Shown: piece after piece, positions 16,160 to 25,185 of the stretch | How the letters are laid out: each line of letters opens with the position of its first letter | How positions within the stretch are numbered: position 1 is the stretch's first letter | Source of the DNA: Acaryochloris sp. CCMEE 5410 | Lineage (GTDB): Bacteria > Cyanobacteriota > Cyanobacteriia > Thermosynechococcales > Thermosynechococcaceae | Assembly (NCBI RefSeq): GCF_000238775.2 | Contig: NZ_AFEJ02000002.1 | Coordinates: 186,001 to 250,000 of the forward strand | Reading direction: 5' to 3' | Length of the DNA stretch: 64,000 nt | Notes under the pieces: generated by a model | The model's input: only the letters and a program-made list of their open reading frames with translations | What the model was told of the DNA's origin: nothing | Databases searched by the model: none | Position numbers and translations under genes: made by a program

Positions 16160-18725
16160 CCGGGTGATAGCCGCCTACAAATAGTTGATTTATCGTCAAA
16201 TATTGGAAACTATTGCCTGGTTGATTCCAATGACTCATGATTTCCGCATTGCCTCCCACTCCCCTGCCTAGCGATATAGCAACATGCTCAAGTTTGTCTC
16301 CATTAGTTGGAGCTGCTTCATCAGTGAAAAACATAATATGTCCTCTTGGAACGCCTGTCAGTGGCATAGCGGTTGGATCCCAAGGGTTTGAATTATGGGC
16401 ATTAAGGAATTGAGCTAGCCCATCATAGTAAGCATTCTGTGCGTTTGTCCACGCAGTATAAGCCGCTAAAGGTATTGGACCGACTCGACCACCAGCATCC
16501 CACGCTTGAAAAGCTGCAAACCCTGCGCCACCTGGATCGATTAGATTTGCAGCTGTAGCAACTTGGATATGTATATTGGTTAGCTGAAGATAGGTTAGCT
16601 TTCCTGCAAGGTATGCTGCAAAAAGTACGCCTTCCCAGCAATTCATCGTTGAAACGGCATTAGCCGTTGGTTTGTTTAGGTTCTCATTTCCACCCCGAAT
16701 CCAGCTTGCAAAGGTAGAGCCAAGGCGAATTTCATAATTTTCTGAAGGCTCTGGTCCCGAGCCAGCAGGCCAATACAAAGATCCTTCTAATATAGTTGCC
16801 ATAATGGCTGTTGCGTCTCCACCTGCCACCCATCTTTCACGAATGACTGACCGTAGGGCATCATGATTCGCAACCGCTTGCCTCTGTCCAGTGTTAGCGT
16901 TAGTATGCGATTCATTAATTACGTTATCAGCTGTTCTGTTTTGCTGAATTCCATCCTGAACAAGATATTCGCCAAGATTATTTACGGCAGGAGCAACAGC
17001 TAATGCATCTAGCTCATTGACCGTTAAGTTAGGTAGATTTGTGCCAAGGTTTACGAGATCTGCTAGTGGTCTAGCTCCTCCTCGTGCCAATGCACCCTTT
17101 AACTGAATAATTTGGGCAACTGCATTAACTTGCCCAAGACCCGCTAATTGACCGATATCAGCATTTGAAGTGCCCTCTAGCTGCACAATCTCCGCTACGG
17201 TTGGAGCCGGTACTCCTACAACATTTCCGGCTAATAAAGTCCCAATGTCTGCAAGTGTTCGGGTTAAAGGTGCTAGAGTCACAATATCCGGTACAGTTAA
17301 GTTCTGAGGTCCGGCTAATAAATTTCCAATACCTGCAGGAGTTAGGTTTAAGGGGGCTAGAGTCACAATATCCGGTACAGCTAAGTTCTGAGGAAGCTGT
17401 GCAAGATCCCTCAATCGTACTGCTCCCCAAGCTGGATTAGCCAGTAAAGCCGTCGCCAAGTTAGCAATATCAAGATCATTTCGGGCTGCATGTAAACTTA
17501 TCAAGAGCACGAGATCGGCTACTGGTAAAACCGGCGCTCCCATTGTATTGATGATATTCACAACTCTCTGAGCCAGGACATTTGTACCGCCTAGGTTGCT
17601 AATTCCTTGCCCTAATGTCAGCATATCGGCATGGCCATACCCTAATGGTGGATTGCGGGTTAGATGAATATCGATCAGTGTTTCAACCACATTGTCTTGT
17701 AAACCAATTACCCTTAGAGCAGCTCGTGTTGTATTTCTTTGATTCTGTTGTGGTGTGTAACCGCCAATAGCTTCTGGTATATGCTTTCTAGGGTTCGCGT
17801 TACCCAAGTGCTTCTCGAGCAAACCACGCTGTACGACATGATTACTTTCGTTTAGGTTGACTTCAGATGACGAAGAGTCTGTCAAGGCAGGAGAGGTAAC
17901 TTGTTTTTTGCTTCGCTGAATGCATGGACCATTCTGTTGCACCACATGGGTTAACTCATGGGCAATTAACTCCTGTCCACTCCGCTTTTCTGGAGTATAA
18001 GCCCCTTGCCGGAAAAACACATCTTGCCCCGTCGTAAACGCTTTTGCCTGCAACGATTGATTCAACTGGTTTGACTGGGCATCTGTATGCACCCGCACCC
18101 CACTAAAATCAGCCCCCATGGCCTGCCCCATCGTCTGTTGCAACCCCACGTCTAAAGGCTGTCCCCTGCCCCTAACCTTATTGATAGCTGATTCAAGGTT
18201 TGTTAAAGCTTCTCCCTCAGTGATAACTCCGCGTTGTGGATAAGTTGACTTTGTCTGCAGGTCCTCTTCATTTGGCATCCCTTTGCGTTGTAACCCAGGG
18301 GGTAAGGATAATATCCTTGGGCCAATGGTCCCCCTTTTGGCCTGGTAAAATTTATCGAATTCTGTCTGACGTTGAACTTCAGACTGTGGAAATGGCTGAG
18401 CTGAAACGGGAGCATTGATTTGTTGGACCACCTGGGAGGCAACCCGATCAGCTTCTTGTTCGTACTTATCATTGGGCTTACCAAGTGTCAGCTTTCTCTG
18501 AATCCAGGGTTGGGCTAGCTCACCAGATGGATTAGGAACCTTATCCATCCAGGGGGATCCTATGCGTTCCCATTTTTGCCGTTGCGCTTCCCATTCTGCT
18601 AACCCCTCCTCCTTAGATTTCGCTTGTACTGGTGGAACCCCAACTGAATGAGATTTAGTGACCTCTTTCCTAGGGGGTAATAATGGCGAAGTTAGCTTTT
18701 TAGAACGCAAGGCATGAGTACGCAT
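16131..18725 (-). CDS. large DUF4157 effector-like protein with repeats and Cys/His C-terminal domain
   Basis: 864 residues from ATG 18725 (AAGGAAA 8 nt before). Order: MRTHALRSKK; shared motif EEGLAEWEAQRQKWERIG (39-56); LTLGKPNDKYEQEADRVA (79-96); DUF4157 (about 185-265) with HELTHVVQQ (256-264); a middle region of leucine-rich helical repeats (IVTLAPLNLTPAGIGNLLAG, then IVTLAPLTRTLADIGTLLAG); and a C-terminal domain with MNCWEGVLFAAYLAG (Cys696) and LEHVAISLGRG (His814), homologous to the C-terminus of the 537-residue effector. Effector role inferred. An IS5-like element begins 58 bp upstream and separates this gene from the ATPase operon. Confidence 0.8.
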   Translation of the reverse strand: MRTHALRSKKLTSPLLPPRKEVTKSHSVGVPPVQAKSKEEGLAEWEAQRQKWERIGSPWMDKVPNPSGELAQPWIQRKLTLGKPNDKYEQEADRVASQVVQQINAPVSAQPFPQSEVQRQTEFDKFYQAKRGTIGPRILSLPPGLQRKGMPNEEDLQTKSTYPQRGVITEGEALTNLESAINKVRGRGQPLDVGLQQTMGQAMGADFSGVRVHTDAQSNQLNQSLQAKAFTTGQDVFFRQGAYTPEKRSGQELIAHELTHVVQQNGPCIQRSKKQVTSPALTDSSSSEVNLNESNHVVQRGLLEKHLGNANPRKHIPEAIGGYTPQQNQRNTTRAALRVIGLQDNVVETLIDIHLTRNPPLGYGHADMLTLGQGISNLGGTNVLAQRVVNIINTMGAPVLPVADLVLLISLHAARNDLDIANLATALLANPAWGAVRLRDLAQLPQNLAVPDIVTLAPLNLTPAGIGNLLAGPQNLTVPDIVTLAPLTRTLADIGTLLAGNVVGVPAPTVAEIVQLEGTSNADIGQLAGLGQVNAVAQIIQLKGALARGGARPLADLVNLGTNLPNLTVNELDALAVAPAVNNLGEYLVQDGIQQNRTADNVINESHTNANTGQRQAVANHDALRSVIRERWVAGGDATAIMATILEGSLYWPAGSGPEPSENYEIRLGSTFASWIRGGNENLNKPTANAVSTMNCWEGVLFAAYLAGKLTYLQLTNIHIQVATAANLIDPGGAGFAAFQAWDAGGRVGPIPLAAYTAWTNAQNAYYDGLAQFLNAHNSNPWDPTAMPLTGVPRGHIMFFTDEAAPTNGDKLEHVAISLGRGVGGNAEIMSHWNQPGNSFQYLTINQLFVGGYHPDVYTAPCPW
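17270..17394 (-). repeat. near-identical 38-nt direct repeat inside effector gene
   Basis: Two copies of a 38-nt block (about 17271-17308 and 17356-17393) differ at one base and encode the repeated IVTLAP units. This indicates recent repeat expansion in the effector's middle region. Confidence 0.75.
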
Positions 18726-18782
18726 AGTCAAAGTTTCCTTAGATTTAGATCGAGCTGCACTCTATCAAAGCAGACTTATAAG

Positions 18783-20481
18783 TAGGGTTTGCTGAAAAAG
18801 TAAATTGAGCTAATTCCTGGCATCAAATCGTACAATCAACCCAGTTGTGACGGCCAGGGCCATATTCCTTCACTGGCCCTAGAAAAGCCCCAAGGCAGCC
18901 CTGGCAGCTCCATAACGCTTTCCAACACCAGCAATCCCACCCAAAATGAATGATAAAAGGTGGCGGAGCCACCGCTCTAGATTCATCACCAAGAACGTGA
19001 TAGCAATCGCACTAGCAGCCGTATCCGCTAACTTCGCCATCACTCGATTCAAGCCAAATCTTCGCTTGGCCTGCCCAAACTTGCCCTCAATTTGGACTCT
19101 CACCTTTTCGTCCTCCCGTGCTTGTTGCTTGAGTTGGCCCTGCACCTGGGGGTCTTGTTGAGGTCTTCCTAACGGTGGTCCACTCAATCGGATACCTCGA
19201 GCTTTACACCATCGTCGATTAGCTCGGGTTCGATAGATTTGGTCGGCATGGACTGAGAGAGGATAATGGCCAAAGCGACGATGAAAAGCTTCCACTTGAT
19301 ATTGAAGATGCTGGGATTCATTGAACGCATCCCAGCTTAAACGTTCCAGAAACACACATCCGTTGACACAACTGAGGGATAGCTTGGCCCCAAACTCAAC
19401 AGGTACTCCAGCTTTGCCTCGGACCATCGGTCGGACATGAGGCTGAGTGAGGCTGACAATACGGTCATCTACTCGACGCACGTGCTGTTGATACATCCAC
19501 TCTTGCTGTCGAAAGACTTCATGAATCACCAGCAACAGACGGTACTGTCGCCGGGACAGTCGGGACAGAGACGCTCCTAAAGCTATCAATCCATCAATGT
19601 GGGCTAGATTCCGACGCACATAGCCCAACTGCTGACGAATCCCTTTACGAATCAGCTTGCGACTCGGTTGACGTTTCTTGGCAATGGCCAGATAAGCTTT
19701 GCGGGCCTTTTGGCGGTAGGTGCGAGGTTTGCCCTTGAGAGACAGCATGACTTGAGCATATAAAGCATCAAGGATGGCTTCACTCGCTTTGCGGGCATCA
19801 TTGAGCAGATCTAAGTCTGTCGGATAGCGAATATCGGCTGGCGCACAGGTCGCGTCTATCAACAATTGGCCCTGGTTGGGAGGGGCAGGAGGCTCATCTT
19901 CGTCATCTTCAGGAGAAGGAGATGACTCAGGGGACATCACAACAGGAGAACCCTCAGATGCGAGCACTGATTCCACGACTGCGTCGTTGACTTGAGTCAG
20001 CAGCTCTAGATTCAACCGTTGGCGAAAGTGAACCAGCATGGAGGCATCAAACGGAGCACTCTCTCGATATTCACTAAACCCCAGAAAGTACTGCAAGTAG
20101 GGGTTCTCTCGAATCTGTTCTACGGTCTCTGCGTCGGATACACCCAATTTCTCTTTGATGATTAAGGTCCCTAAGGCCACACGAAAGGGTTTGGCAGGTG
20201 CCCCCATGGTCTGACTGAATTGGTCTGCATATTCTGATTCAAAGCTTTCCCAGGGAATCAGCTCGGCGAGTTTGACCCAGCGATTCTCTTCTGATAGTTT
20301 GCCTCCGAAGGGCAAGTAGAAGTTCTTAAAGGACAGTTGACCGGGGGATGGGCGACGATACATTGGGGTGCATGTGCAAAGGTTTTGAGTATTTTGAACG
20401 ATTTTCCTTGCACTTCTCAAGGGCGCTCAACACTTGGATACACTGCAAATATTCAACCTTAGACTTTCGAAGCAAGCCCTA
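18783..20481 (-). mobile_element. IS5-like insertion sequence
   Basis: About 1.7 kb. Imperfect 19-bp terminal inverted repeats (18783-18801 TAGGGTTTGCTGAAAAAGT; 20463-20481, about 15 of 19 matching) flank one transposase gene. I could not define a clear target duplication. It sits between the CIS AAA+ ATPase gene and the largest effector gene, both on the minus strand. Confidence 0.8.
18879..20363 (-). CDS. IS5/IS1182-type transposase
   Basis: 494 residues from ATG 20363. The N-terminal part is typical of this group (FGGKLSEENRWVKLAELIPW, FRVALGTLIIKEKLGVSD, RENPYLQYFLGF, PFDASMLVHFRQRL). DDE-type catalytic residues are plausible at LLIDATCAPADIRYPTDLDL, LSVHADQIYRTRANRRWC and VRVQIEGKFGQAKRRFGL. 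The frame is intact, so the element may still move. An acidic Ser/Pro-rich linker (SPESSPSPEDDEDEPP) splits the first catalytic region. Confidence 0.88.
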   Translation of the reverse strand: MYRRPSPGQLSFKNFYLPFGGKLSEENRWVKLAELIPWESFESEYADQFSQTMGAPAKPFRVALGTLIIKEKLGVSDAETVEQIRENPYLQYFLGFSEYRESAPFDASMLVHFRQRLNLELLTQVNDAVVESVLASEGSPVVMSPESSPSPEDDEDEPPAPPNQGQLLIDATCAPADIRYPTDLDLLNDARKASEAILDALYAQVMLSLKGKPRTYRQKARKAYLAIAKKRQPSRKLIRKGIRQQLGYVRRNLAHIDGLIALGASLSRLSRRQYRLLLVIHEVFRQQEWMYQQHVRRVDDRIVSLTQPHVRPMVRGKAGVPVEFGAKLSLSCVNGCVFLERLSWDAFNESQHLQYQVEAFHRRFGHYPLSVHADQIYRTRANRRWCKARGIRLSGPPLGRPQQDPQVQGQLKQQAREDEKVRVQIEGKFGQAKRRFGLNRVMAKLADTAASAIAITFLVMNLERWLRHLLSFILGGIAGVGKRYGAARAALGLF

Positions 20482-20664
20482 AGTAAACGCAGATGCAAAG
20501 AAATCCTCACGACGACTGTAACTTACATCCATGTAGTACTTGTTCTAATTCTATGAGATTTGCGCAGGCAGAATACCTCAGCGTTGCCTCACATTTTTCC
20601 TCAGTTTCACCACCCTAGACCGGATAGGGGATGGAGCTACCATCGCTGATTCCTCCTGCGCCAT

Positions 20665-22659
20665 CTAAACCCAACCTTTCACCTCAGCATCCGTCAGTGG
20701 CCGCTCCAGTTTGACATATTCACTGCGGGCCGCCTGCAATAAATGTTGCATTCCTACCGGCTGCTCATCGTCCGCTGCCAAGAACGCCGCATTCAAGGCA
20801 ATATTGCGGATATTCCCCCCCGACACACTCAGCTTCGCTAGCTTCTTTACATCTAGCCCCTGGGTAGGAGCTTGCTGCGGGAAAATATGCTGCCAAATTT
20901 CCGCCCGCTGCTTCGCATCTGGAAATGGGAACTGAACAATAAATCGAATGCGACGCAGAAATGCTTGATCGAGAGAACCTTTAAGGTTTGTGGTTAAGAT
21001 GGCTAAGCCCCGATACGCCTCCATCCGCTGCAACAGATAGCTCACCTCAATATTGGCATGGCGATCATGACTATCCTTCACTTCTGATCGCTTACCGAAG
21101 AGAGCGTCGGCTTCATCAAACAACAGGATCACGCCTCCCCCTTCTGCCGCATCAAACACTCGCCGCAAATTTTTCTCTGTCTCGCCAATATACTTACTCA
21201 CCACCGAACTGAGATCGATGCGGTACACATCGAGTTGCAAGGTATTAGCCAATACCTCCGCTGCCAGGGTCTTACCTGTACCGCTTGCTCCGGCAAACAG
21301 AGCCGCAATGCCAAGCCCCCGCTGACTTTTACTTTGAAAGCCCCACTGCTCATACACCTGTCGCCGCTGCCGAACATGGACGGCGATATCTTTTAGTACC
21401 TGTTGCTCCTTTTCAGGCAGGACCAAATCTTCCCAGGTACTATTCGACTCAATGCGTTGGGCCAGCTCGTCCAGGCGGGGGCGGGCCTGTTGGCGGCAGG
21501 ATTGCCACAAGAGAACCGTTGGCGACTGGGGTTCCTTGATTTTTTCCGTGGTTTTATCGGCTAGGGATTGCAGCCGGAATTGGTGACTAATCTCCCGAAT
21601 TTTGCTGGCGCTGAGGTTAAAGTGGGACACCAATGCCTCGACTTGCCCATTCAGTTGGGTTGTCAATTCCCCCAAGGACTGTTCCCAAACTTGTTGCTGC
21701 TCCTGGGGATTGGGTGCTCCGATCTCATGGGTGACTATCTGTCTCAGATGCTGGGGACGACGGACTCTGCTCAAGAGAATAAGGGGGAAATCCAAACGAT
21801 CGATGAAACCCGCTAATGCCCGATCTCGATCTTTCAAAGAGTCGTCCAAGCCATCACAGTGCAGGACGATCACTCGATGATGCAACAGCCATTCTCGTTC
21901 GAGTAATTTTTGAATAAGCTGCAAGCCAGATTGATCAACAGGTAACGTTTCTGCCGCCAGCCCAAACGGCCACATCCCCATTTGCTCACAAGCAGCCAGG
22001 GTTACTCCTTGCTGGCTGACTACATCAGGTCCGCAAAGCTGGATGATGGGAAATGACTGTTGCAGTTGAAAGGCTCGCCACCAAAGCTGCACTATCTGGT
22101 CCACAATCGCTTGGTGCGAAGAAACCAACTCCGTGGGGTAGGGAAAGGGCAAGGTCAAAGGCTTTAATCTCGGATCAACTTCACTATCCCCCAACAGGAC
22201 CTGCAACAAATGGGGATCAAGGCTTAGGGGCCGAGTGGATAAAGCCGTACCAGCTCCTACCTCAATTAAGTGCCACTCCTGCAAGATCCGAAAGGACTGT
22301 AGCCCGATCCAATCTGATCCAGCAAAACAAGTTAGGGCTAACCCTAGGGTGGGAAAGGGACGATTCGGATTCCCGTGAGCCAGAGCACAAATGGATTCCC
22401 AGCCTCGATCGAGTTCCATGCCTACACAAAGCAGTAGCACATCCCGAGCAAAGGGCGATAGGCCAAAAGCTTTACTGATTTGCTCTAAATAGGAAGGGGG
22501 AGATAGTTCCGATGGGGGTAATGGATCAATAGGTTCAGGAGCTGGGTCCTGGGATTCCAGTTGCTTTCCTTGATGGCGTAGGGCCTGCTTCACCCGTAGC
22601 AAAGCTTGGGTGAAGTAAAGCCAATTTGCCTCTTGCCATGCGGCATCCCCCTGTTGCAT
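20665..22659 (-). CDS. CIS-associated AAA+ ATPase
   Basis: 664 residues from ATG 22659 (GGAG 9 nt before; a GTG six nt upstream abuts the previous stop). The N-terminal half is the helical/winged region of CIS ATPases (PPSYLEQISKAFGLSPFARDVLLLCVGMELD). The C-terminal half is an AAA+ module: GASGTGKTLAAEVLAN (Walker A, about 455), VILLFDEADALFGKRSEVKD (Walker B, about 512), LAILTTNLKGSLDQAFLRRI (sensor and arginine finger). It corresponds to the Pvc15/Afp15 type, thought to help load or stabilise cargo. It is the last gene before the IS in this operon. Confidence 0.9.
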   Translation of the reverse strand: MQQGDAAWQEANWLYFTQALLRVKQALRHQGKQLESQDPAPEPIDPLPPSELSPPSYLEQISKAFGLSPFARDVLLLCVGMELDRGWESICALAHGNPNRPFPTLGLALTCFAGSDWIGLQSFRILQEWHLIEVGAGTALSTRPLSLDPHLLQVLLGDSEVDPRLKPLTLPFPYPTELVSSHQAIVDQIVQLWWRAFQLQQSFPIIQLCGPDVVSQQGVTLAACEQMGMWPFGLAAETLPVDQSGLQLIQKLLEREWLLHHRVIVLHCDGLDDSLKDRDRALAGFIDRLDFPLILLSRVRRPQHLRQIVTHEIGAPNPQEQQQVWEQSLGELTTQLNGQVEALVSHFNLSASKIREISHQFRLQSLADKTTEKIKEPQSPTVLLWQSCRQQARPRLDELAQRIESNSTWEDLVLPEKEQQVLKDIAVHVRQRRQVYEQWGFQSKSQRGLGIAALFAGASGTGKTLAAEVLANTLQLDVYRIDLSSVVSKYIGETEKNLRRVFDAAEGGGVILLFDEADALFGKRSEVKDSHDRHANIEVSYLLQRMEAYRGLAILTTNLKGSLDQAFLRRIRFIVQFPFPDAKQRAEIWQHIFPQQAPTQGLDVKKLAKLSVSGGNIRNIALNAAFLAADDEQPVGMQHLLQAARSEYVKLERPLTDAEVKGWV

Positions 22660-22665
22660 GGGCAC

Positions 22666-22896
22666 TTACTCCGACGTTTCAATGGTCTGCAATAGCGCAA
22701 GCAAAAAGGCTTGGGCTTCCTTGGGAGTCATCAATAGGGCTTGGCCCTTGTGTAAAATCTCATACTTGCCCTGGTGGTGACCATGCCCTAGGATCAATCC
22801 TGCAGATTGGGCACGATTGCCTAACTCATGGAGTTTGTTGTATTGCAGGGATTCTGACTCTAAGTTGATTCGAGGCTCTAGGGAATCATCAGTCAT
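22666..22896 (-). CDS. small protein in CIS operon
   Basis: 76 residues from ATG 22896 (AAGGTG upstream). Text: ...LQYNKLHELGNRAQSAGLIL then GHGHHQGKYEILHKGQALLM, with a helical C-terminus (TPKEAQAFLLALLQTIETSE). The His-rich GHGHHQGKYEI turn is its only striking feature. It lies directly before the ATPase, so a role with it is likely. Family not recognised. Confidence 0.65.
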   Translation of the reverse strand: MTDDSLEPRINLESESLQYNKLHELGNRAQSAGLILGHGHHQGKYEILHKGQALLMTPKEAQAFLLALLQTIETSE

Positions 22897-22908
22897 ATTT
22901 AGCACACC

Positions 22909-23157
22909 TTAGGGGGTTGGGGTATTTTTTGAATGATGGGCACGGATGACCGGGGTGAGTTCGCCATCTGCCATCTGCCACAATTCCCAGGCGGTTTTGA
23001 GCTTGGGGGTGAGAGATTGGTTGCCAAAGTCTAAAGCTTTATCTAGGGTCTTCCACTGTTTGGCCAATGTCGGTTGAGTGCAAAAACGAGGCTGTTCGTC
23101 CTGCCAGGCTTTGTGGACATAGCCTAAATTGGGGACTTGGATATGGTAGGTGCTCAT
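22909..23157 (-). CDS. small protein in CIS operon
   Basis: 82 residues, MSTYHIQVPNLGYVHKAWQD..., with Trp-rich helices (LAKQWKTLDKALDFGNQ, LKTAWELWQMADGEL). Spaced 9 nt from the DUF4255 gene stop. No family recognised; membership in the CIS operon is clear from spacing. Confidence 0.62.
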   Translation of the reverse strand: MSTYHIQVPNLGYVHKAWQDEQPRFCTQPTLAKQWKTLDKALDFGNQSLTPKLKTAWELWQMADGELTPVIRAHHSKNTPTP

Positions 23158-23166
23158 ATCGTTGTC

Positions 23167-24477
23167 TCAAATGATCTGGACTGTAGGGCCCACAAAGCTA
23201 CCAAACGTGGGGCTGGTTACTTCTGGGTCGATGTTTAACGAGCTCTCTGCCCCGTCAATTTGGATGCGGACAAAATATTCTCCTGGTTTTACATCGTCCA
23301 CTTCAACTGTGATGGACTGAGTATCAGTCGTTCGGTGAGACGCTTCAAATAAATAGGCGGCTGGATGTTCAACCGTTCGTTCATTCAAGATGAGAGTGAC
23401 CTGTTGCAGGCTAGCGATGGTAACGTCCGTTGTGATTTGAATCGCAGCAGACCGGAGTTCTTCTTCTTGGCCTTGGGTAATAGTGACGGCTAGGTCAATG
23501 ATGGTGGGTCGCAACAAAAAGGGAGAAGCATTAGAGACCATCCCGACTTGATGGTTTGGAGCTACTAGGGCAGCTCTGGCAGAACGCCACGCTCCAGGCC
23601 GGTTTGGTGTGGGGGTTTGCGATTGATGGACCACTTGCAAACTCTGGACTCCAGCTCGGAGGCTATGGGTGGGCAAGCGAACCAGAGGCAGCAGCAGCTC
23701 CCCTTCACTCACCTGGGAAGGAGCAACTTCCACGGCCCCAATCCGGATACCGGTATGAATTCCTTGCAGCCGTTTGCCCCGAATTAATAGGGTAGAATCG
23801 GCCACAATTGGCTCAAATTTACCAGTCATCGACGCAATCTCCGTGATCAGGGGCTGGCCAGAGAAGGGGGCAACCGCTAAGCCTCGACTGGCCACAGGCA
23901 GGGCTTTTTGGGCTGGAGTCTGGCCTTCGATCATGATCACTGTACTGCGGTAGGCCATCGACAGGGCATAGGGGGTCTGAAAGAAGACCGACCAGACTTT
24001 GGAGAGATCTTCTAAGGACATATCCATGGGTTTAAAGTTAATCTCTTCCACCTGCTGCCATAGATCAGATTCAGCTAGGTATTCGTAATTAGAGTCGGAA
24101 AGGGTCTCTTGAATCATCTCCTCCCGCACTACCTGGGCATCGCTAAGGGAGCGGACGACGCTGCCTAATAAGCGTTGGGGTTCTAGCTCGACTTCGTTGC
24201 CATAGACGCTAATCATATAGTGCAAGTCTAGGGCGGTGCGCGATCGCTTGGCCGTATCGCTATGACGATGCCGACCCCGATGATCGGTATTGTTCCAGGC
24301 TGTATTTAGGGAGGTTTGATAGAGGTAAATATTGACTCCAGAAACCGGTGTACCCTTACCGATATCGGCGGGACGCAGGGTGGTGACCCTGGCTCCTTCT
24401 ACATCCTCTTGAATGGCCGCTTGCAAGGTCCGTTGGAGGACCGCAGTTACGGTTGCGATCGCAAGAAAGTTACTCAT
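23167..24477 (-). CDS. DUF4255 (Pvc16-like) cap protein with IPT/TIG-like domain
   Basis: 436 residues. The N-terminal 190 residues are DUF4255: LAIATVTAVLQRTLQAAIQE, GVNIYLYQTSLNTAWNN, LDLHYMISVYGNEVELEPQRLLG. After it, ITEIASMTGKFEPIVADSTLLIRGKRLQG looks like an IPT/TIG Ig-like fold, then a second beta domain (SITVEVDDVKPGEYFVRIQIDG). In CIS particles Pvc16-type proteins cap the sheath end. A second, shorter DUF4255 protein lies at 27116 on the other strand, so this longer one may have a different terminal or anchoring role. Confidence 0.8.
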   Translation of the reverse strand: MSNFLAIATVTAVLQRTLQAAIQEDVEGARVTTLRPADIGKGTPVSGVNIYLYQTSLNTAWNNTDHRGRHRHSDTAKRSRTALDLHYMISVYGNEVELEPQRLLGSVVRSLSDAQVVREEMIQETLSDSNYEYLAESDLWQQVEEINFKPMDMSLEDLSKVWSVFFQTPYALSMAYRSTVIMIEGQTPAQKALPVASRGLAVAPFSGQPLITEIASMTGKFEPIVADSTLLIRGKRLQGIHTGIRIGAVEVAPSQVSEGELLLPLVRLPTHSLRAGVQSLQVVHQSQTPTPNRPGAWRSARAALVAPNHQVGMVSNASPFLLRPTIIDLAVTITQGQEEELRSAAIQITTDVTIASLQQVTLILNERTVEHPAAYLFEASHRTTDTQSITVEVDDVKPGEYFVRIQIDGAESSLNIDPEVTSPTFGSFVGPTVQII

Positions 24478-24487
24478 TCAACCAACC

Positions 24488-25165
24488 TTAGGGGGTAACC
24501 AAACCTAGCTTCAGGGCTTTGACAATTGCCTGAGAGCGGCTTTTGACCTCAAGCTTTTCAAACACAGCCGTTAGGTGGGCTTTCACCGTTGCGATCGTAA
24601 TGTGTAAGTGATTTGCGATCGCTTGATTCGATGCCCCCTGAACCAGCCAATGGAGCACCTGCTTTTCTCGCGCCGTCAGATGGAGGGTCTGCTCCGATTG
24701 AACAGCCCGGCCTTCATAGAAATGGAAAGATCGAAAAAATCCAGTTGCCGCATCCGGTGGCAGAAACACCTCATTCTTCAGCACCGTTTGAATAGCTTGA
24801 TGCAAATTCATAGCTAACTGAGACTTAAACACATAGCCATCAGCCCCCGCTCGCATGGCTCGGAACACCCATTCATCTTCCTGATGGGCTGAAATCACGA
24901 GAATCTTGCCGGTGTAGTTCTGCTGTCTGAGGTGTTGTAGAGCGGCGACCCCGTCATCTTTCGGCAGTTCCAAGTCTAGAAACAGCAAGGTTGGATGTTG
25001 TTCCAACGCCAAACTAATCGCCTGATCGGCTGAGGCTGCCTCACCCACAATGTGAAATTGGAACGATTCTTGAGCTTGGTAAAACCCTAGTAATGTTCGC
25101 AATCCCTGGCGAAAGGTGGGCTGATCATCTGCTAAAACGACGGATAGCGGCTGAGTACTTCTCAT
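24488..25165 (-). CDS. NarL/LuxR-type response regulator
   Basis: 225 residues from ATG 25165 (GGGGGA before it). Receiver domain: VVLADDQPTFRQGL with DD pocket, phospho-Asp in LLFLDLELPKDDG, LVISAHQ and K in YVFKSQL. Then a C-terminal LuxR-type HTH (LTAREKQVLHWLVQGASNQAIANHLHITIATVKAHLTAVFEKL). It pairs with the kinase immediately upstream (about 20 nt apart) and sits just before the CIS genes, so it may control the CIS locus; that is inferred from position only. Confidence 0.9.
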   Translation of the reverse strand: MRSTQPLSVVLADDQPTFRQGLRTLLGFYQAQESFQFHIVGEAASADQAISLALEQHPTLLFLDLELPKDDGVAALQHLRQQNYTGKILVISAHQEDEWVFRAMRAGADGYVFKSQLAMNLHQAIQTVLKNEVFLPPDAATGFFRSFHFYEGRAVQSEQTLHLTAREKQVLHWLVQGASNQAIANHLHITIATVKAHLTAVFEKLEVKSRSQAIVKALKLGLVTP

Positions 25166-25185
25166 GGTCAAATCCCCCGATAATT

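Noticed and set aside
17158-17440. CRISPR-like repeat in the effector gene
   Set aside because: Only two long near-identical copies in the coding frame, matching protein repeats; no spacers or cas genes.
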